Assembly (NCBI GenBank): GCA_910577875.1
Contig: CAJTNY010000001.1
Location: 62,001 to 126,000 of the forward strand
DNA: 64,000 bases
DNA from: an uncultured Christensenella sp.
GTDB taxonomy: Bacteria; Bacillota; Clostridia; Christensenellales; Borkfalkiaceae
Direction of reading: 5' to 3'
The first letter of the stretch is position 1. Every line of letters begins with the position of its first letter. This document shows positions 24,660-34,741 of the stretch, piece after piece. The position numbers and the translations under genes are program-made. The notes beneath the pieces were generated by a model. It made no database searches and was not told the DNA's origin. It saw only the letters and a program-made list of their open reading frames with translations.

Positions 24660-27508
24660 TTTCCGCCTCCCTTTTTATTTTTCGCTCCTCCGAACAGGCT
24701 CACTATATCTTTCCATTTGAGTTTACGTATGACTATATCGACAATGAACAGAACCACTGCAATTATGAGGAAAGGAACCGTTAAACTTACGATATAAGTT
24801 GCTATCTGCGAATCGTCGTTTATAATCGCAAGTTTGCCTTTCTCTATGGTAAGCCCGTCGTTCGACGGAGTAAACGATTCAAGCGTCAGCTGTCTTTCGG
24901 AATTTTGTTCTATGACAGTTCCGTTACCGTTAAGCATTTTATACAGCGCGGACGCTTCGAATACCGTAAACGAATTGTATTCGGGTTCGTAAGATATTAT
25001 AAAGCTCGCGTCGGGAGAAACGTACCCTCCTTCTTCGGAATAATCGTATATACCGTATTTATATGATACGCTCACTTCGTACGAGCCGATTTCGGGAGTT
25101 ATGAATTCATAGTAGAATATCGAAGAATCGAATATAAATTTATCCGTGAGTTCTTCGCCCGAAGGAGTTTTTATATTAATCAGCGCGGAGGAAGTTCCGC
25201 TTACAGCCGCCTGCAACTGGTCGTATGTGAGATTGATAAGCTCCACTCTCGCCTTTTTTCCGTCAACGCCCGAAGACACCGTAAAAGGAACGTCAGATTT
25301 TTCCGCAGGCAAAGCGTTTGAAATTATATTGCCGAAAAACTGTTTATTGGACTGCGAAATCGCGCCGCCGTAAACTTTAATCTCGGAAATTTTGCCCGTA
25401 TAACTTTGTACTTTACCGTTGCCGTAATTCCAGTACGCGAAAAGCGGAACATTAATTTTAACGCTCTTTACTTTATATTCTACCGACAATACAGTCGTCG
25501 CGCTCGATTTCGAACTGCTTAAAATATAGTCTGTTATATGAGTTTTTTCCAAATCGATAAATTTATTCGCACCGTTTTCATCAGTATACGAAAGCACTTC
25601 GTCGCGGGGTTTTGTTTTTACAACATTGCTCGGCGTATCCGTTATTTCCGCGTCTTCCGTATCTTTTTGTATATCTCCGAAAAGTACATCGCCGAGTTTT
25701 TCTTCCGTATCGGCGTAATAATATTCACCGCCGCCCTTGAATTCGGCAAGAGACCTTAGCCAGCCTTTTTCGCCGTCGTTGCCGCCTCCGACTTGTAGAA
25801 CGGAAGTCTGTATGCCGTAGCTTTTCATCTGTTCGACGAACGCCGCAGAATAAGTCCTGTCGACGTTGCTGCCTTCGATTTCTATATCTTCGTAAGACAA
25901 ATCACCCTCGTAAGGGAGACCGTCCGTTACGAGCATTACCTGTTTTTCCGAAAAGTCGAGGTTTTTGATAGTATCGAGCGCCTTTTTAAGTCCAAGGCTC
26001 GTATATGTGCCATAACCGCTTACGAGTCTGTCTGCCATTCCGATATAGTCCAATACTTTCTCACGGTTGTTGCCGCTTAAATCGGTAGGCGTCTGCAAAA
26101 CGGAAACTTCTTCGCCGAAAGCGATAAGACATACATAATCGTCGTCGCTCAAAAAGTTGATAAGTTGAGCCGCCGCCTGTTTTGCAAGAATAAGACGCGA
26201 CCAAATCTGCATACTGTCCGAAACGTCTAAAACTATCGTATAGAGTTTGGGATTGCCGTTTACGTCGCCGTATCTCACGGGCAGCATATCGTCAAGCTCA
26301 TTTAAACTTCCGTCGGCGGACTGAATGCCCGTGTTTCCGAAAGTCACCAAACTTTTACCGAACGAAGAAATGACAGTATTAAGGCTCGAAACAAACATAC
26401 CGTAGTTATTGACCTGTGTCATGTCAACGTTTGATAAAACTATTTCGTCGTATTTGCACAAATCTTCGACGCTGACGGGAACTTCACCGTTCACGCTTAT
26501 ATTATAATGCGTTATTTTAGGCCCCGTCTGACCGTTCACCGCGCCGTAAAGTTCTGAAATCTTTTCGAAATCTTCATTATCGGACGTAAGCAAAAGCACG
26601 TTGACCGAGGTAGTTACCGTCTGCGAGAACGAATATACGTTATTATAATCGCAGGTATCTCCGTCGGCTTTTATTTCCGCTCTGTAAAGGTGTTTGCCTT
26701 CGATAGACGTATCGAGGTCGAAAGTAATCGTGTTTATATCGAGCGAAAGCGTAACGGCCGTGTTTTTATAAGGTTCTCCGTCCTTATAAAGAGTTACGAT
26801 AGCATTCATATTTCCGCTGCTCTGAACTGTAAGCTTTACCGTTTCGGCACGGTTAAGATAAGCTTTTTGAGTATATTCCGCGCTTGAAATCTGCACTTCC
26901 TTTACAGTCTCATCCCAGTTGTCATTGAGATAAATCGCATCGACTTTGACATCCTGCGCCTGCAAATTCGCTACTGCGCGGCTGAGCTCGTTAGCATCGC
27001 CCGAATAAGTCTGTCTTCCGTCGGTAATTAAAACTATGCGTTTGATTACCCCGTCTTTAAACAGCGTTCCGGCGTATTCGAGCGCGTTTACGATATTTGT
27101 TTCAGTATCGTTTACGTCCGTATCTTTTACGGTTTCGAATTTTTCCCCGAGTTCGGTCGTAACTTTATAATCTTTACCGAAACTGACGACGCCGAGCTTC
27201 GAGTTTCTGGGCAGATTTTTTCTCAGCTCCGAAATATATCCGTCGACGGTGTCGAGGTTTCTGTTCGCCGAATACGACACGTCCGCCAGAACATATACAT
27301 CCGTTTCGGTCATAACCGTCACAATCTGCGTCCCCGCGGCAGCGAACGCTATAAGCACCGCCATAAGAACATGCAGTACCATCGAAGCTATATTATGCCC
27401 GTTTCTGTTGTCCTTTCTTATTGCAACGGCGAACGGAACTGCAAGGACGATTAAAAGCGGTATAGCAAGAAATAAGAAATAAACGTTACCGAAGCTGATA
27501 CTGCTCAT
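24656..27508 (-). CDS. Membrane protein with two VWA domains and a GATase1-like domain
   Basis: A 950-residue protein. Two N-terminal TM helices; first VWA with intact MIDAS DVSYS (about 76-80), TNIVNAL and LITDG; a beta region; a class I glutamine-amidotransferase-like fold without evident catalytic Cys (VNVLLLTSDNEDFEKISELY ... EIVLSNVDM); second VWA with MIDAS DVSDS (near residue 427), GTYTSLGL and LVTDG; beta modules; a C-terminal TM helix and basic tail ending KNKKGGGK. VWA domains mediate metal-dependent protein contacts. The ATG at 27508 is preferred; a TTG nine codons upstream is also open. It overlaps the preceding gene by 23 bp and lies in the MoxR operon, whose ATPase probably acts on VWA partners. 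Confidence 0.87.
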   Translation of the reverse strand: MSSISFGNVYFLFLAIPLLIVLAVPFAVAIRKDNRNGHNIASMVLHVLMAVLIAFAAAGTQIVTVMTETDVYVLADVSYSANRNLDTVDGYISELRKNLPRNSKLGVVSFGKDYKVTTELGEKFETVKDTDVNDTETNIVNALEYAGTLFKDGVIKRIVLITDGRQTYSGDANELSRAVANLQAQDVKVDAIYLNDNWDETVKEVQISSAEYTQKAYLNRAETVKLTVQSSGNMNAIVTLYKDGEPYKNTAVTLSLDINTITFDLDTSIEGKHLYRAEIKADGDTCDYNNVYSFSQTVTTSVNVLLLTSDNEDFEKISELYGAVNGQTGPKITHYNISVNGEVPVSVEDLCKYDEIVLSNVDMTQVNNYGMFVSSLNTVISSFGKSLVTFGNTGIQSADGSLNELDDMLPVRYGDVNGNPKLYTIVLDVSDSMQIWSRLILAKQAAAQLINFLSDDDYVCLIAFGEEVSVLQTPTDLSGNNREKVLDYIGMADRLVSGYGTYTSLGLKKALDTIKNLDFSEKQVMLVTDGLPYEGDLSYEDIEIEGSNVDRTYSAAFVEQMKSYGIQTSVLQVGGGNDGEKGWLRSLAEFKGGGEYYYADTEEKLGDVLFGDIQKDTEDAEITDTPSNVVKTKPRDEVLSYTDENGANKFIDLEKTHITDYILSSSKSSATTVLSVEYKVKSVKINVPLFAYWNYGNGKVQSYTGKISEIKVYGGAISQSNKQFFGNIISNALPAEKSDVPFTVSSGVDGKKARVELINLTYDQLQAAVSGTSSALINIKTPSGEELTDKFIFDSSIFYYEFITPEIGSYEVSVSYKYGIYDYSEEGGYVSPDASFIISYEPEYNSFTVFEASALYKMLNGNGTVIEQNSERQLTLESFTPSNDGLTIEKGKLAIINDDSQIATYIVSLTVPFLIIAVVLFIVDIVIRKLKWKDIVSLFGGAKNKKGGGK

Positions 27509-29360
27509 AACAATACACCATCCAATCCGCCGCAAAAATCAGGGCGAGAAGTATAAATAAAATCATTAAATCGTCGTAAATGCCGTCGCGCTTTTCATTG
27601 CCAGCTTCTCCGACAAGACTGAACGCCTCACTCTTCACCGCGGGAATACGCTCCTCCTCGGGGATTGCGGAATATACCCTGAAAACTCTTGCGGTTTCGC
27701 CCGTCATAAGAGTAACGGTGTAAGTTCCGACCTCGGTAAGTTTTACTTCGCTCACCGCGCTCGAAGTATCAAGATAACTTATTTTGCCGGAAGGGCTTTC
27801 AAGCCTTATGCTGTCGCAGTTTGCGGATACGTTTACCTGCAAGGTTTCGCCGCTGTAATAAGACGATTTGTCTATTACAGTAGGAAACATATAATCGAGA
27901 AGATTGCGCGAAAGCGTAATGAAGTCCATTACGGGCGCGAGGTTAGAATCGTTCAACTTAAACGCGAAAACGACTTCGCGGTTTCTGTACTCGTTCGTTC
28001 CCGTAAATATAAGCGGGTTATCGTCACAGGAAACAAGCGTTAAAAAATCTTTTCTGTCAAGTCTGCATTTTTGATATTTTTTGATATATACGTCCTCTTT
28101 GAGCACGTCGCGCAGAAGAGTTTTATAAATCGTCTTAGTCGAATTTGTATAATCCGCCTTTACGCCTACGGTCTTTTCGATTTCGTTCTGTACCGTAAAG
28201 CCCGACTTCGCTACGCTCTGCTGAGGATTTATAAACCAAATCGCAGCTTTATCCGGCAAAACTTCGGGCGTGTAAGTATCGAAAATGCACAAATCGCGCC
28301 CCTTAACCGCCTCCTCCGCAGTTTTCGAATACGTTTCGGTGGAAACCGTTTTCAAACTCGCGTTACCGACCGACTGCAATAGCGCCGTCATAAAGAACGG
28401 CGTGTCGCTGACAAGCAGAACTTTATACGAATTTTCGTATTCCACGTTATAGACTATGGCTTCGTTATCCATAGCGAGCGAATCGGCGTTCGTTATCAGA
28501 ACTTTCAAAGATTCGAAATTCGTCTGTTCGCAGACGAACTCGAACGGCGCGGACTGCAATTTTTTTACGTCGGCTTTCTGTTCGTAAGCGGGTTCCGCAC
28601 CACCGTTGAGATAGAGTTTTAATTCGAGTTCCGCGTCGCTTTCGTAAGATATAAGCGAACCCGTTACGGTCAGCTTACCGAAATTTTCGGAATTTGCGAA
28701 GCTGTACTCAACGTCTGACACCGCATAATTCTCTTCGCCGCCCGAAACGTTGATAATCTGCACGTTCTCGCTCGGCTCGACTTCTTTGTCGGTGACGAAA
28801 TACGTCTTTATCGAAGAATTATCGTTAAAATACTTCTGCGCCGCGCCGAGCGTATCGGTAAAGCCCGTAACAGTATATGCAGGTGCGATTTTTTCAAGCA
28901 ATAAAAGCGCGTAATCCTTGTCGGTGATTTTATCGAAAATCACGTTCGGCGTTTCGCCCGCATAAATAAGCGAATACGCGCTTCCGTTTGCAGAGCTTTC
29001 GATAATTTCCGCAATCTCTTCTTTTGCCGAATCAAGCCTCGATTTATCTTCGCGCACGATGTTCATACTCCCCGAACCGTCGAGCACGAACAAATAATCG
29101 TTCGCCGCGTTCGGAAGCGTCAAAACAGGGTGCGAAACTGCAACCGAAATAAAAATCACTGCCAAAATCTGTAAAATCAGACTTATGATACCGACGAATT
29201 TATTTATCGGCAATCGTCTTTTAAGAAATTTTTCGCTCAGCGTCCAGATATAAGTCGACGCGATAACCGACTCCGTATACTTGTTCTTTATAATATATAT
29301 AATTATAAGAACAGGAACGCCGATAAGTCCCAAAAGCCCGAGAGGATAAAGAAAACTCAT
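27486..29360 (-). CDS. BatA-type membrane protein with VWA domain
   Basis: A 624-residue protein. N-terminal aerotolerance-type (BatA) segment MSFLYPLGLLGLIGVPVLIIIYI with two TM helices, then a VWA domain with MIDAS DGSGS (about residues 93-97) and TGFTDTLGAA. Long beta-rich extracytoplasmic part, then a C-terminal TM helix (ILFILLALIFAADWMVY). ATG overlaps the DUF58 stop (ATGA) and GGGGGT precedes it. Proteins of this type accompany MoxR and DUF58 in many bacteria. The exact role is unknown. Confidence 0.88.
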   Translation of the reverse strand: MSFLYPLGLLGLIGVPVLIIIYIIKNKYTESVIASTYIWTLSEKFLKRRLPINKFVGIISLILQILAVIFISVAVSHPVLTLPNAANDYLFVLDGSGSMNIVREDKSRLDSAKEEIAEIIESSANGSAYSLIYAGETPNVIFDKITDKDYALLLLEKIAPAYTVTGFTDTLGAAQKYFNDNSSIKTYFVTDKEVEPSENVQIINVSGGEENYAVSDVEYSFANSENFGKLTVTGSLISYESDAELELKLYLNGGAEPAYEQKADVKKLQSAPFEFVCEQTNFESLKVLITNADSLAMDNEAIVYNVEYENSYKVLLVSDTPFFMTALLQSVGNASLKTVSTETYSKTAEEAVKGRDLCIFDTYTPEVLPDKAAIWFINPQQSVAKSGFTVQNEIEKTVGVKADYTNSTKTIYKTLLRDVLKEDVYIKKYQKCRLDRKDFLTLVSCDDNPLIFTGTNEYRNREVVFAFKLNDSNLAPVMDFITLSRNLLDYMFPTVIDKSSYYSGETLQVNVSANCDSIRLESPSGKISYLDTSSAVSEVKLTEVGTYTVTLMTGETARVFRVYSAIPEEERIPAVKSEAFSLVGEAGNEKRDGIYDDLMILFILLALIFAADWMVYCYEQYQLR

Positions 29361-30241
29361 TTCACTACCCCCATATTTATTAATTTGTTAAAGAAAATTT
29401 CGAACACCGAATCTTCAGCGGAAACGAGCATATAGTCCGCCCCGCGCGAGTGACAGAGAGAAGAAATTCTGCTTTGGACGAATTCGAGCGCTTCTTTATA
29501 AGCGCGCATAATATCCCTGTTGATATTTTTGCGGTAATATTTTTCAGTGTTCTCGGAATCGAAAAAGTGCATCTTCCCGCGCGCTTTGGGGTTAAGCTCC
29601 TCTTTCGACAAAACCTGCACGCATAGAATATCCCGCCTCTTCGAAGCAAGGAAATTCACTGCGTCCTCGAAATTATTATCTGTTAAAAAGTCCGAAATAA
29701 TCACGGAAAGCCCGTCGCCGTAACCGACCGCGGAAGGCAAAATCGCATCCGATATGCTTGCGTCGCCGTCAAAATCGACGTAATTGAGCTTGCCTATCGA
29801 ACTGATAAACGAATCCTTGCCGAGCATACCGGAAATAATGCAGTCCGCAACCCCGCCGCGGATTAAGTAAACGGATACTTTATCCATTTCACATACCGAT
29901 AAATAGGCGAGCGCGGCGGCTATTTTCAAAGCCTGCTCGTCTTTTTTACCTTTACCGTAAGCCATAGAACGACTTGCGTCAATATATATGCGCGTATGTC
30001 TCTGACGCTCGTCGAGATAAAGTTTGAGATAAAGCTTCTCGAACCTCGCAAATGCGTTCCAGTCGATTTTTGTTATATCGTCGCCCGGTATATAGTCGCG
30101 GTAGTCTGCAAATTCGCACGAAGACCCGAAATTTTTCGTTTGGTGATTTCCGCCGAATAAGCCCGCGACGTTATTTTTTACAAGAGTTTGCAGTGTTTCG
30201 AGCTGCTGCAAAAACTCTTCGTTAATTATAAGTCCGTTCAT
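29357..30241 (-). CDS. DUF58-domain protein
   Basis: A 294-residue protein with the DUF58 signature FADYRDYIPGDDITKIDWNAF around residues 46-66 and a following VWA-like core with YIDASRSMAYG (a DxSxS metal motif, about residues 86-96). No TM helix is evident. DUF58 proteins are standard partners of MoxR ATPases and may be assembly clients. ATG overlaps the moxR stop by one base (TGATG). Confidence 0.93.
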   Translation of the reverse strand: MNGLIINEEFLQQLETLQTLVKNNVAGLFGGNHQTKNFGSSCEFADYRDYIPGDDITKIDWNAFARFEKLYLKLYLDERQRHTRIYIDASRSMAYGKGKKDEQALKIAAALAYLSVCEMDKVSVYLIRGGVADCIISGMLGKDSFISSIGKLNYVDFDGDASISDAILPSAVGYGDGLSVIISDFLTDNNFEDAVNFLASKRRDILCVQVLSKEELNPKARGKMHFFDSENTEKYYRKNINRDIMRAYKEALEFVQSRISSLCHSRGADYMLVSAEDSVFEIFFNKLINMGVVK

Positions 30242-31224
30242 CAGTTGTGTTTTTGTTCAGAAATAAGAAGTTTAATTACGTCGTCAACCGAAAGTTTATC
30301 GTTAACCGCGTTATAATTGATTTTGATTCTGTGCCTCAATACGGGATAAGCCAAAGCTTTAATATCGTCGTAAGACACGTTGTAATTGCCGTTCATAAGC
30401 GCGCGCACCTTTGCGCAAGTAATTAGCGCCTGTGCCGCACGGGGCGAAGCTCCGTATTTGATATACTTCTGCGCCGTGGGCGAAGCCTTATCGAGCTCGG
30501 GATGAGTGCTTGCGACAAGGTTCGTCGCAAACGAAAGCACCTCGTCTATTACGGGCACGTTCTTGGAAAGCTCGCGCATTTCGAGAATAGTCTTACCGTC
30601 TACAACCGCCGTAGCCGTTTCGTCCATAGTAATCTGAGTCATATTGACTATGCCTTTAAGCTCTTCTACCGTGGGGAATTTTACTATAAGTTTGAACATA
30701 AACCTGTCCATCTGCGCTTCGGGCAGAGGATAAGTTCCGTCCTGTTCGATAGGGTTCTGCGTTGCGAGAACGAAGAACGGCTCGTCGAGTTTATACGTCT
30801 GCTTTGCCACCGTGACTTTATGCTCCTGCATAACTTCGAGCATCGCGGACTGTGTTTTCGGCGTCGCGCGGTTGATTTCGTCAGCAAGAACGAGGTTCGC
30901 GAATATAGGTCCGCGCTGGAATACCGTGTTCATTTTGCCTTTGTCGTCCTTTTCGATTACGTTGGTACCCGTAACGTCAGACGGCATTAAGTCGGGCGTA
31001 AACTGAATACGCGAGAACGAAAGGCTGAGCGTTTTTCCGAGCGAACGGACAAGACGCGTCTTACCTACCCCGGGCACGCCCTCCAAAAGCACGTTACCAC
31101 CCGCAATTATCGCAGTAATGATATTATCGATTATATCTTCCTGACCGACAACGTCTTTGCTTAATTCCTGTTTGATTGTTGCAATCGATTTGCTGAATTG
31201 AATTACTTTTTCCGAACTTTCCAT
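30241..31224 (-). CDS. MoxR-family AAA+ ATPase
   Basis: A 327-residue AAA+ chaperone-like ATPase. Walker A GVPGVGKTR, Walker B LVLADEINRATPKTQSA, sensor 1 VLATQNPIEQDGTYPLPEAQ, arginine/lid region SPRAAQALI. MoxR ATPases remodel or insert metal into VWA-containing partner complexes. AAGGA precedes the ATG. Second gene of the operon, immediately before DUF58. Confidence 0.95.
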   Translation of the reverse strand: MESSEKVIQFSKSIATIKQELSKDVVGQEDIIDNIITAIIAGGNVLLEGVPGVGKTRLVRSLGKTLSLSFSRIQFTPDLMPSDVTGTNVIEKDDKGKMNTVFQRGPIFANLVLADEINRATPKTQSAMLEVMQEHKVTVAKQTYKLDEPFFVLATQNPIEQDGTYPLPEAQMDRFMFKLIVKFPTVEELKGIVNMTQITMDETATAVVDGKTILEMRELSKNVPVIDEVLSFATNLVASTHPELDKASPTAQKYIKYGASPRAAQALITCAKVRALMNGNYNVSYDDIKALAYPVLRHRIKINYNAVNDKLSVDDVIKLLISEQKHN

Positions 31225-31240
31225 AATTTTTCCTTATTTT

Positions 31241-32842
31241 TTATTGTTCAACTTCATCATTCTTGATGCCGTTGTATAAAATTTCAAAATACATTTCCAT
31301 AATTTTAGCTAAATCTGTGGGAACTTCACCTGCTATTACTTTGTTCTGCATTTTAGCGTAATATTCGTCTAGCACTTCTCCGAACTTGACATAATCGGCG
31401 CGGTCGGGGTCGTATATGACGTCGTCGCTTCCGTAAATGAAATCATAGTCGCCGTTACCGCCGCCGCTTCCGCTCGGGTCGTCGTTATCTTCGCCGCCGG
31501 GGCCGTCTCCGCCGTTATTATCGTCCGGAACGAGGTCCTCGTTGAACTCGGGAAATTCGTTCGCTTTAATCGAGAAAATATCCGCAAGTCTGTTTCTTAT
31601 AAACAGATTGATAACGTAACTGTAACATTCTACGCTCAGCGCGGAATTAAGCTCGGGTCCAAGCGCGGAAAACGCATCGTCCAAATCCTTGAAAAGCGTT
31701 TTATCGCTGTACTTTCCTATCTTTCCGCTTATAACCGTCAGAGCCGAATTGAATTTGTCGAGCGCGATATAGAAATCTTCGCTTTCGTCGAGTTCGGACA
31801 GTTCGAGCGCTAAACCGAGATTTAATATATAAGGATTGAGAACGTCGGCAAACTTTACTATTTCGCCCGTGTCTTCGTTCTCTATTCCCTCCTGCGGAAT
31901 TTTAAGCGCGGTTTTGGCTTTGGTGAAAAATTCTTCGAGCACGATTTCAATCAAATCGCCGATTTTCAATTCGAACGCTCTTACGCGCACTATATCGTTA
32001 AGGGGAGTACTGCTCGAATTATATACGCCGACGCTCTCGCGTATAGCCGTAGCGAATATCTCGTCAAACCCCGCTATAGCGTCACTGAGTTTGCGGAAAG
32101 AGTTTGCCTCGTCAACCAGCGCATCGATAACCTCAACCGATGCAACGACCGTTTCAACCATTTTTTTACGATTATCAACCGAATTAAGATTGACGTCGAG
32201 ATTTTCAAGCTCTTCGACTACCGCGTTTCTTAAATTCTGTTCCAACGAAGATTCCCTTACATTGAGAATAAGTTCCGTCAGAGCCGACTGCATAAACAAA
32301 TCGTATTCGAATACGGGGTTCTCCTCTTCGGGCTTTTGCTGCTCGGGAGGCTCGTCTCCTCCGCCTTGGTTTCCGCCCTCCTGCGCCGACACGGGAATAA
32401 ACACCGCAGAAAAGAACAGCGCGAGCGCGAGAACCGCGCATAAACAATACTGCCAAATCTGACTGAACCGCACTTTGCGCGCGGGCAGAGCAGCAAGAGT
32501 TTCAGCCGCGTTCTGTCTTTGCAGCGAAATTATCTCACCCTCCTGCCCCGAAAAAGCAACCATCGTTTGCAATTTTTCGTTAAGACAGAATTCGGTATCG
32601 TATTTTTTAGCAACTCTCATATCGCTCGGACGCATAAACAAAAAGCTTACGCCCCCGCCTGCAAGCGCCGAACCCAAACCTATCAGAATATAAAACGCCC
32701 AGTGTATAGGGTTATTCGTCAATACAAGCGAAAGAAGTATTATCCCCGTAACGAAAAGTCCCGAAGATATTCCTATTACCGCACATTTAATGAGCGCCTC
32801 TATAAGACATTTGGTTTTTATTTTTTTAAATTTTTCGTCCAT
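31241..32842 (-). CDS. Membrane protein at the head of the MoxR/VWA operon
   Basis: A 533-residue protein: two N-terminal TM helices (about residues 12-65), a cytoplasmic stretch FCLNEKLQTMVAFSGQEGEI resembling DUF4175-type proteins found with MoxR operons, a third TM helix, then an acidic and helical extracytoplasmic domain with Pro/Glu- and Gly/Asp-rich linkers. Start at 32842 because AAGGGG precedes that ATG; a TTG nine codons upstream is open but lies over the SD. First gene after the promoter at 32953. Function unknown; probably the membrane platform of the complex. Confidence 0.8.
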   Translation of the reverse strand: MDEKFKKIKTKCLIEALIKCAVIGISSGLFVTGIILLSLVLTNNPIHWAFYILIGLGSALAGGGVSFLFMRPSDMRVAKKYDTEFCLNEKLQTMVAFSGQEGEIISLQRQNAAETLAALPARKVRFSQIWQYCLCAVLALALFFSAVFIPVSAQEGGNQGGGDEPPEQQKPEEENPVFEYDLFMQSALTELILNVRESSLEQNLRNAVVEELENLDVNLNSVDNRKKMVETVVASVEVIDALVDEANSFRKLSDAIAGFDEIFATAIRESVGVYNSSSTPLNDIVRVRAFELKIGDLIEIVLEEFFTKAKTALKIPQEGIENEDTGEIVKFADVLNPYILNLGLALELSELDESEDFYIALDKFNSALTVISGKIGKYSDKTLFKDLDDAFSALGPELNSALSVECYSYVINLFIRNRLADIFSIKANEFPEFNEDLVPDDNNGGDGPGGEDNDDPSGSGGGNGDYDFIYGSDDVIYDPDRADYVKFGEVLDEYYAKMQNKVIAGEVPTDLAKIMEMYFEILYNGIKNDEVEQ

Positions 32843-32952
32843 CGTTAAAACCCCTTTAATTTTACCCAACGGATATTTTTATATTTAATCGCGGTTTTCA
32901 ATGCTTATGTATAAATATAAACACTTTACCCGCAATTTTCTGCATTTTTATA

Positions 32953-32981
32953 ATTTTACCACATAAAAATTCAATTTGCAA
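32953..32981 (-). promoter_or_regulatory. Promoter of the MoxR/VWA operon
   Basis: TTGCAA, 17 bp, TAAAAT on the minus strand, 110 bp before the first ATG. Confidence 0.6.
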
Positions 32982-33021
32982 CCGTTTATTGTTTCATTTT
33001 CTTGCCATATTCGAAATTTAA

Positions 33022-33054
33022 TTAAAACCCGCGCCGAATAAGCGCGGGTTTTAA
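33022..33054 (-). terminator. Terminator after the first ECF module
   Basis: Stem TTAAAACCCGCGC and complement with loop CGAATAA, followed by AATTT; symmetric. Confidence 0.8.
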
Positions 33055-33070
33055 TATCATTTTATTCATT

Positions 33071-33811
33071 TTAATTCAATAAAGTTTCCAAAAGTCCCAA
33101 TATGTACCCGTCTTTGGGCGCATCCTCTACGCTCAAATAATATCTGTGTCCCTTATACGTAAACTTTGCATAAGATTTTTCGGGTTCTATATTATATTTA
33201 ATTTTGACAGAATTAATTACCGTATCTTTTATGCAATGATTATCGAACGGTTTAGTAACGTCTACTTCCGTTCTGTCGTCGGTCACGTACAGATTTATAT
33301 CAACATAATTCGAATCGTATATTTCTTCTTGCAAACAGATTACTTCCTGCGTTTCGCTCAAAACGTACTGCGTATCAGCATAATATTCCGACTGTTCGTA
33401 ATAATCGAAATAAAGCAATTCCAAATTGTTATCCGCTGCATACTGTTTTATCGTAATTTTTGAAATCTCAGTACTATAATCGTTGACTGTACAGTATCTT
33501 GTGTCGTCGGGTTTTTCTATTTCGTTTTTGTTATCGCCATTTTCGGCGGAATTGCTATTGAAAGGCTTTACGACAAACAAAGTCACGCATAATGCAAGAA
33601 CGACTGCCATAAACGCCGCAACGATAATGAGTATATTGCGCCTTGTCGTGTCGGTACGGCTTCTCGACATTACGAGTACTTCTCCTTCACTCTCAATATT
33701 GTCAAATTCACGTTCGCTTTCAATACGGCTTTCGAGTCTTTTCCAAAGAGCCTTTTTTTCTTCCGGATTTTGTTCTTCAATGAGTTTATGAAATTTACTC
33801 GCTCTTGACAT
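33071..33811 (-). CDS. Single-pass membrane protein, candidate anti-sigma factor
   Basis: A 246-residue protein: charged cytoplasmic N-terminus of about 58 residues, one TM helix (about 59-81, NILIIVAAFMAVVLALCV), and an extracytoplasmic acidic domain of about 165 residues. It has no HxxxCxxC zinc anti-sigma motif. Its place after an ECF sigma gene and its topology, the same as in the protein at 39722-40444, suggest that it restrains the sigma factor. Good SD AAGGAG. This assignment is inference from context. Confidence 0.65.
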   Translation of the reverse strand: MSRASKFHKLIEEQNPEEKKALWKRLESRIESEREFDNIESEGEVLVMSRSRTDTTRRNILIIVAAFMAVVLALCVTLFVVKPFNSNSAENGDNKNEIEKPDDTRYCTVNDYSTEISKITIKQYAADNNLELLYFDYYEQSEYYADTQYVLSETQEVICLQEEIYDSNYVDINLYVTDDRTEVDVTKPFDNHCIKDTVINSVKIKYNIEPEKSYAKFTYKGHRYYLSVEDAPKDGYILGLLETLLN

Positions 33812-33820
33812 ATTTCTCCT

Positions 33821-34678
33821 TTATTTTACGTTTACGGCATATGCTCCGTCGCACCAATCGGTTGCGTCAATCTTTAACCAGTGCACGTTAACCGTGGACA
33901 AACCAGTTGCAATTCTAATATATCTGTCTGTACGGAACAGATTATTTCCGTTATAATAATTTACTTCGTAATATTCATAACCCACGACAATATGCGCCGT
34001 ACTTGTTATTACTGCACCTACTATCCTGTCAGAATTAGACGACGAAACCACAGAATACGACACAGTTTTATCGCAGAAAAGCAATACGGGTTTGTTCTCG
34101 TTCATCGCCCGTTTAAAAGAATTATAATCTACTTTATTCGAATTTTTAATATCTTCGTATTCTAAGCTTCTGTTTTTGCCCTGAACGTAAGCTTTCAGTC
34201 CGTTGAGGCAATCGTCTCTGCTTACCCCTACGTCATCAACGTTAGTACGCATAAGAGTGTAAAGCTCTCTCATTAACTTAGGTATATAAGTTGCATCGTT
34301 ACCTTTATACTTACCGTTGAAAGGTAAATAAGTAGTGTAATTAGGAATAAGGTCCTCGTAATATTTATCGTAAAAACCTATTACGATAGCTCCCGCAACG
34401 GAACCGCAGCCGTTGTCAAGTCCGCTTATCGGTGTATATAAAGGTGCGTTGTTTACCAAATTGACGGTCACAACTTCACGCCTCGTATAATTCACCGTTT
34501 CATCGCTTACTACCGTATACTCGTAAGGGGTCGGCGCGTCGCCGCCGTATGTCGCGGAATATCTGTCGGTTGTTTCTGCAAAAGAAGATTTTAAGCCTAC
34601 GTTAAAAATACAAACAACGTTCAACAAAATTCCGAAAATCACAAACCAACATAAACTTTTTCTTACATTAATTTTCAT
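33821..34678 (-). CDS. Secreted papain-like (C39-like) cysteine peptidase
   Basis: A 285-residue exported protein: signal peptide about residues 1-34 (ending SSFAE). The catalytic-type Cys91 lies in DNGCGSVAGAIVIGFYD, a motif of C39-like/papain-fold peptidases, and His229 in TSTAHIVVGYEYY; the later Asp in KIDATDWCDG could complete the site. Located between an ECF sigma gene and its putative anti-sigma gene, so it may process an envelope signal or be the regulon's output. Weak resemblance to bacteriocin-processing or streptopain-like peptidases; activity is unproven. Confidence 0.7.
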   Translation of the reverse strand: MKINVRKSLCWFVIFGILLNVVCIFNVGLKSSFAETTDRYSATYGGDAPTPYEYTVVSDETVNYTRREVVTVNLVNNAPLYTPISGLDNGCGSVAGAIVIGFYDKYYEDLIPNYTTYLPFNGKYKGNDATYIPKLMRELYTLMRTNVDDVGVSRDDCLNGLKAYVQGKNRSLEYEDIKNSNKVDYNSFKRAMNENKPVLLFCDKTVSYSVVSSSNSDRIVGAVITSTAHIVVGYEYYEVNYYNGNNLFRTDRYIRIATGLSTVNVHWLKIDATDWCDGAYAVNVK

Positions 34679-34741
34679 AACTTTTCTCCTTTGGTTATTT
34701 TTTTTACTCGATTTTATTTACCGAATTGCAAGTCGTTTTGT

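Noticed and set aside
33821..34678. Classical bacteriocin-processing C39 peptidase with ABC transporter
   Set aside because: No transporter domain or leader-peptide gene nearby, and the protein has a signal peptide.
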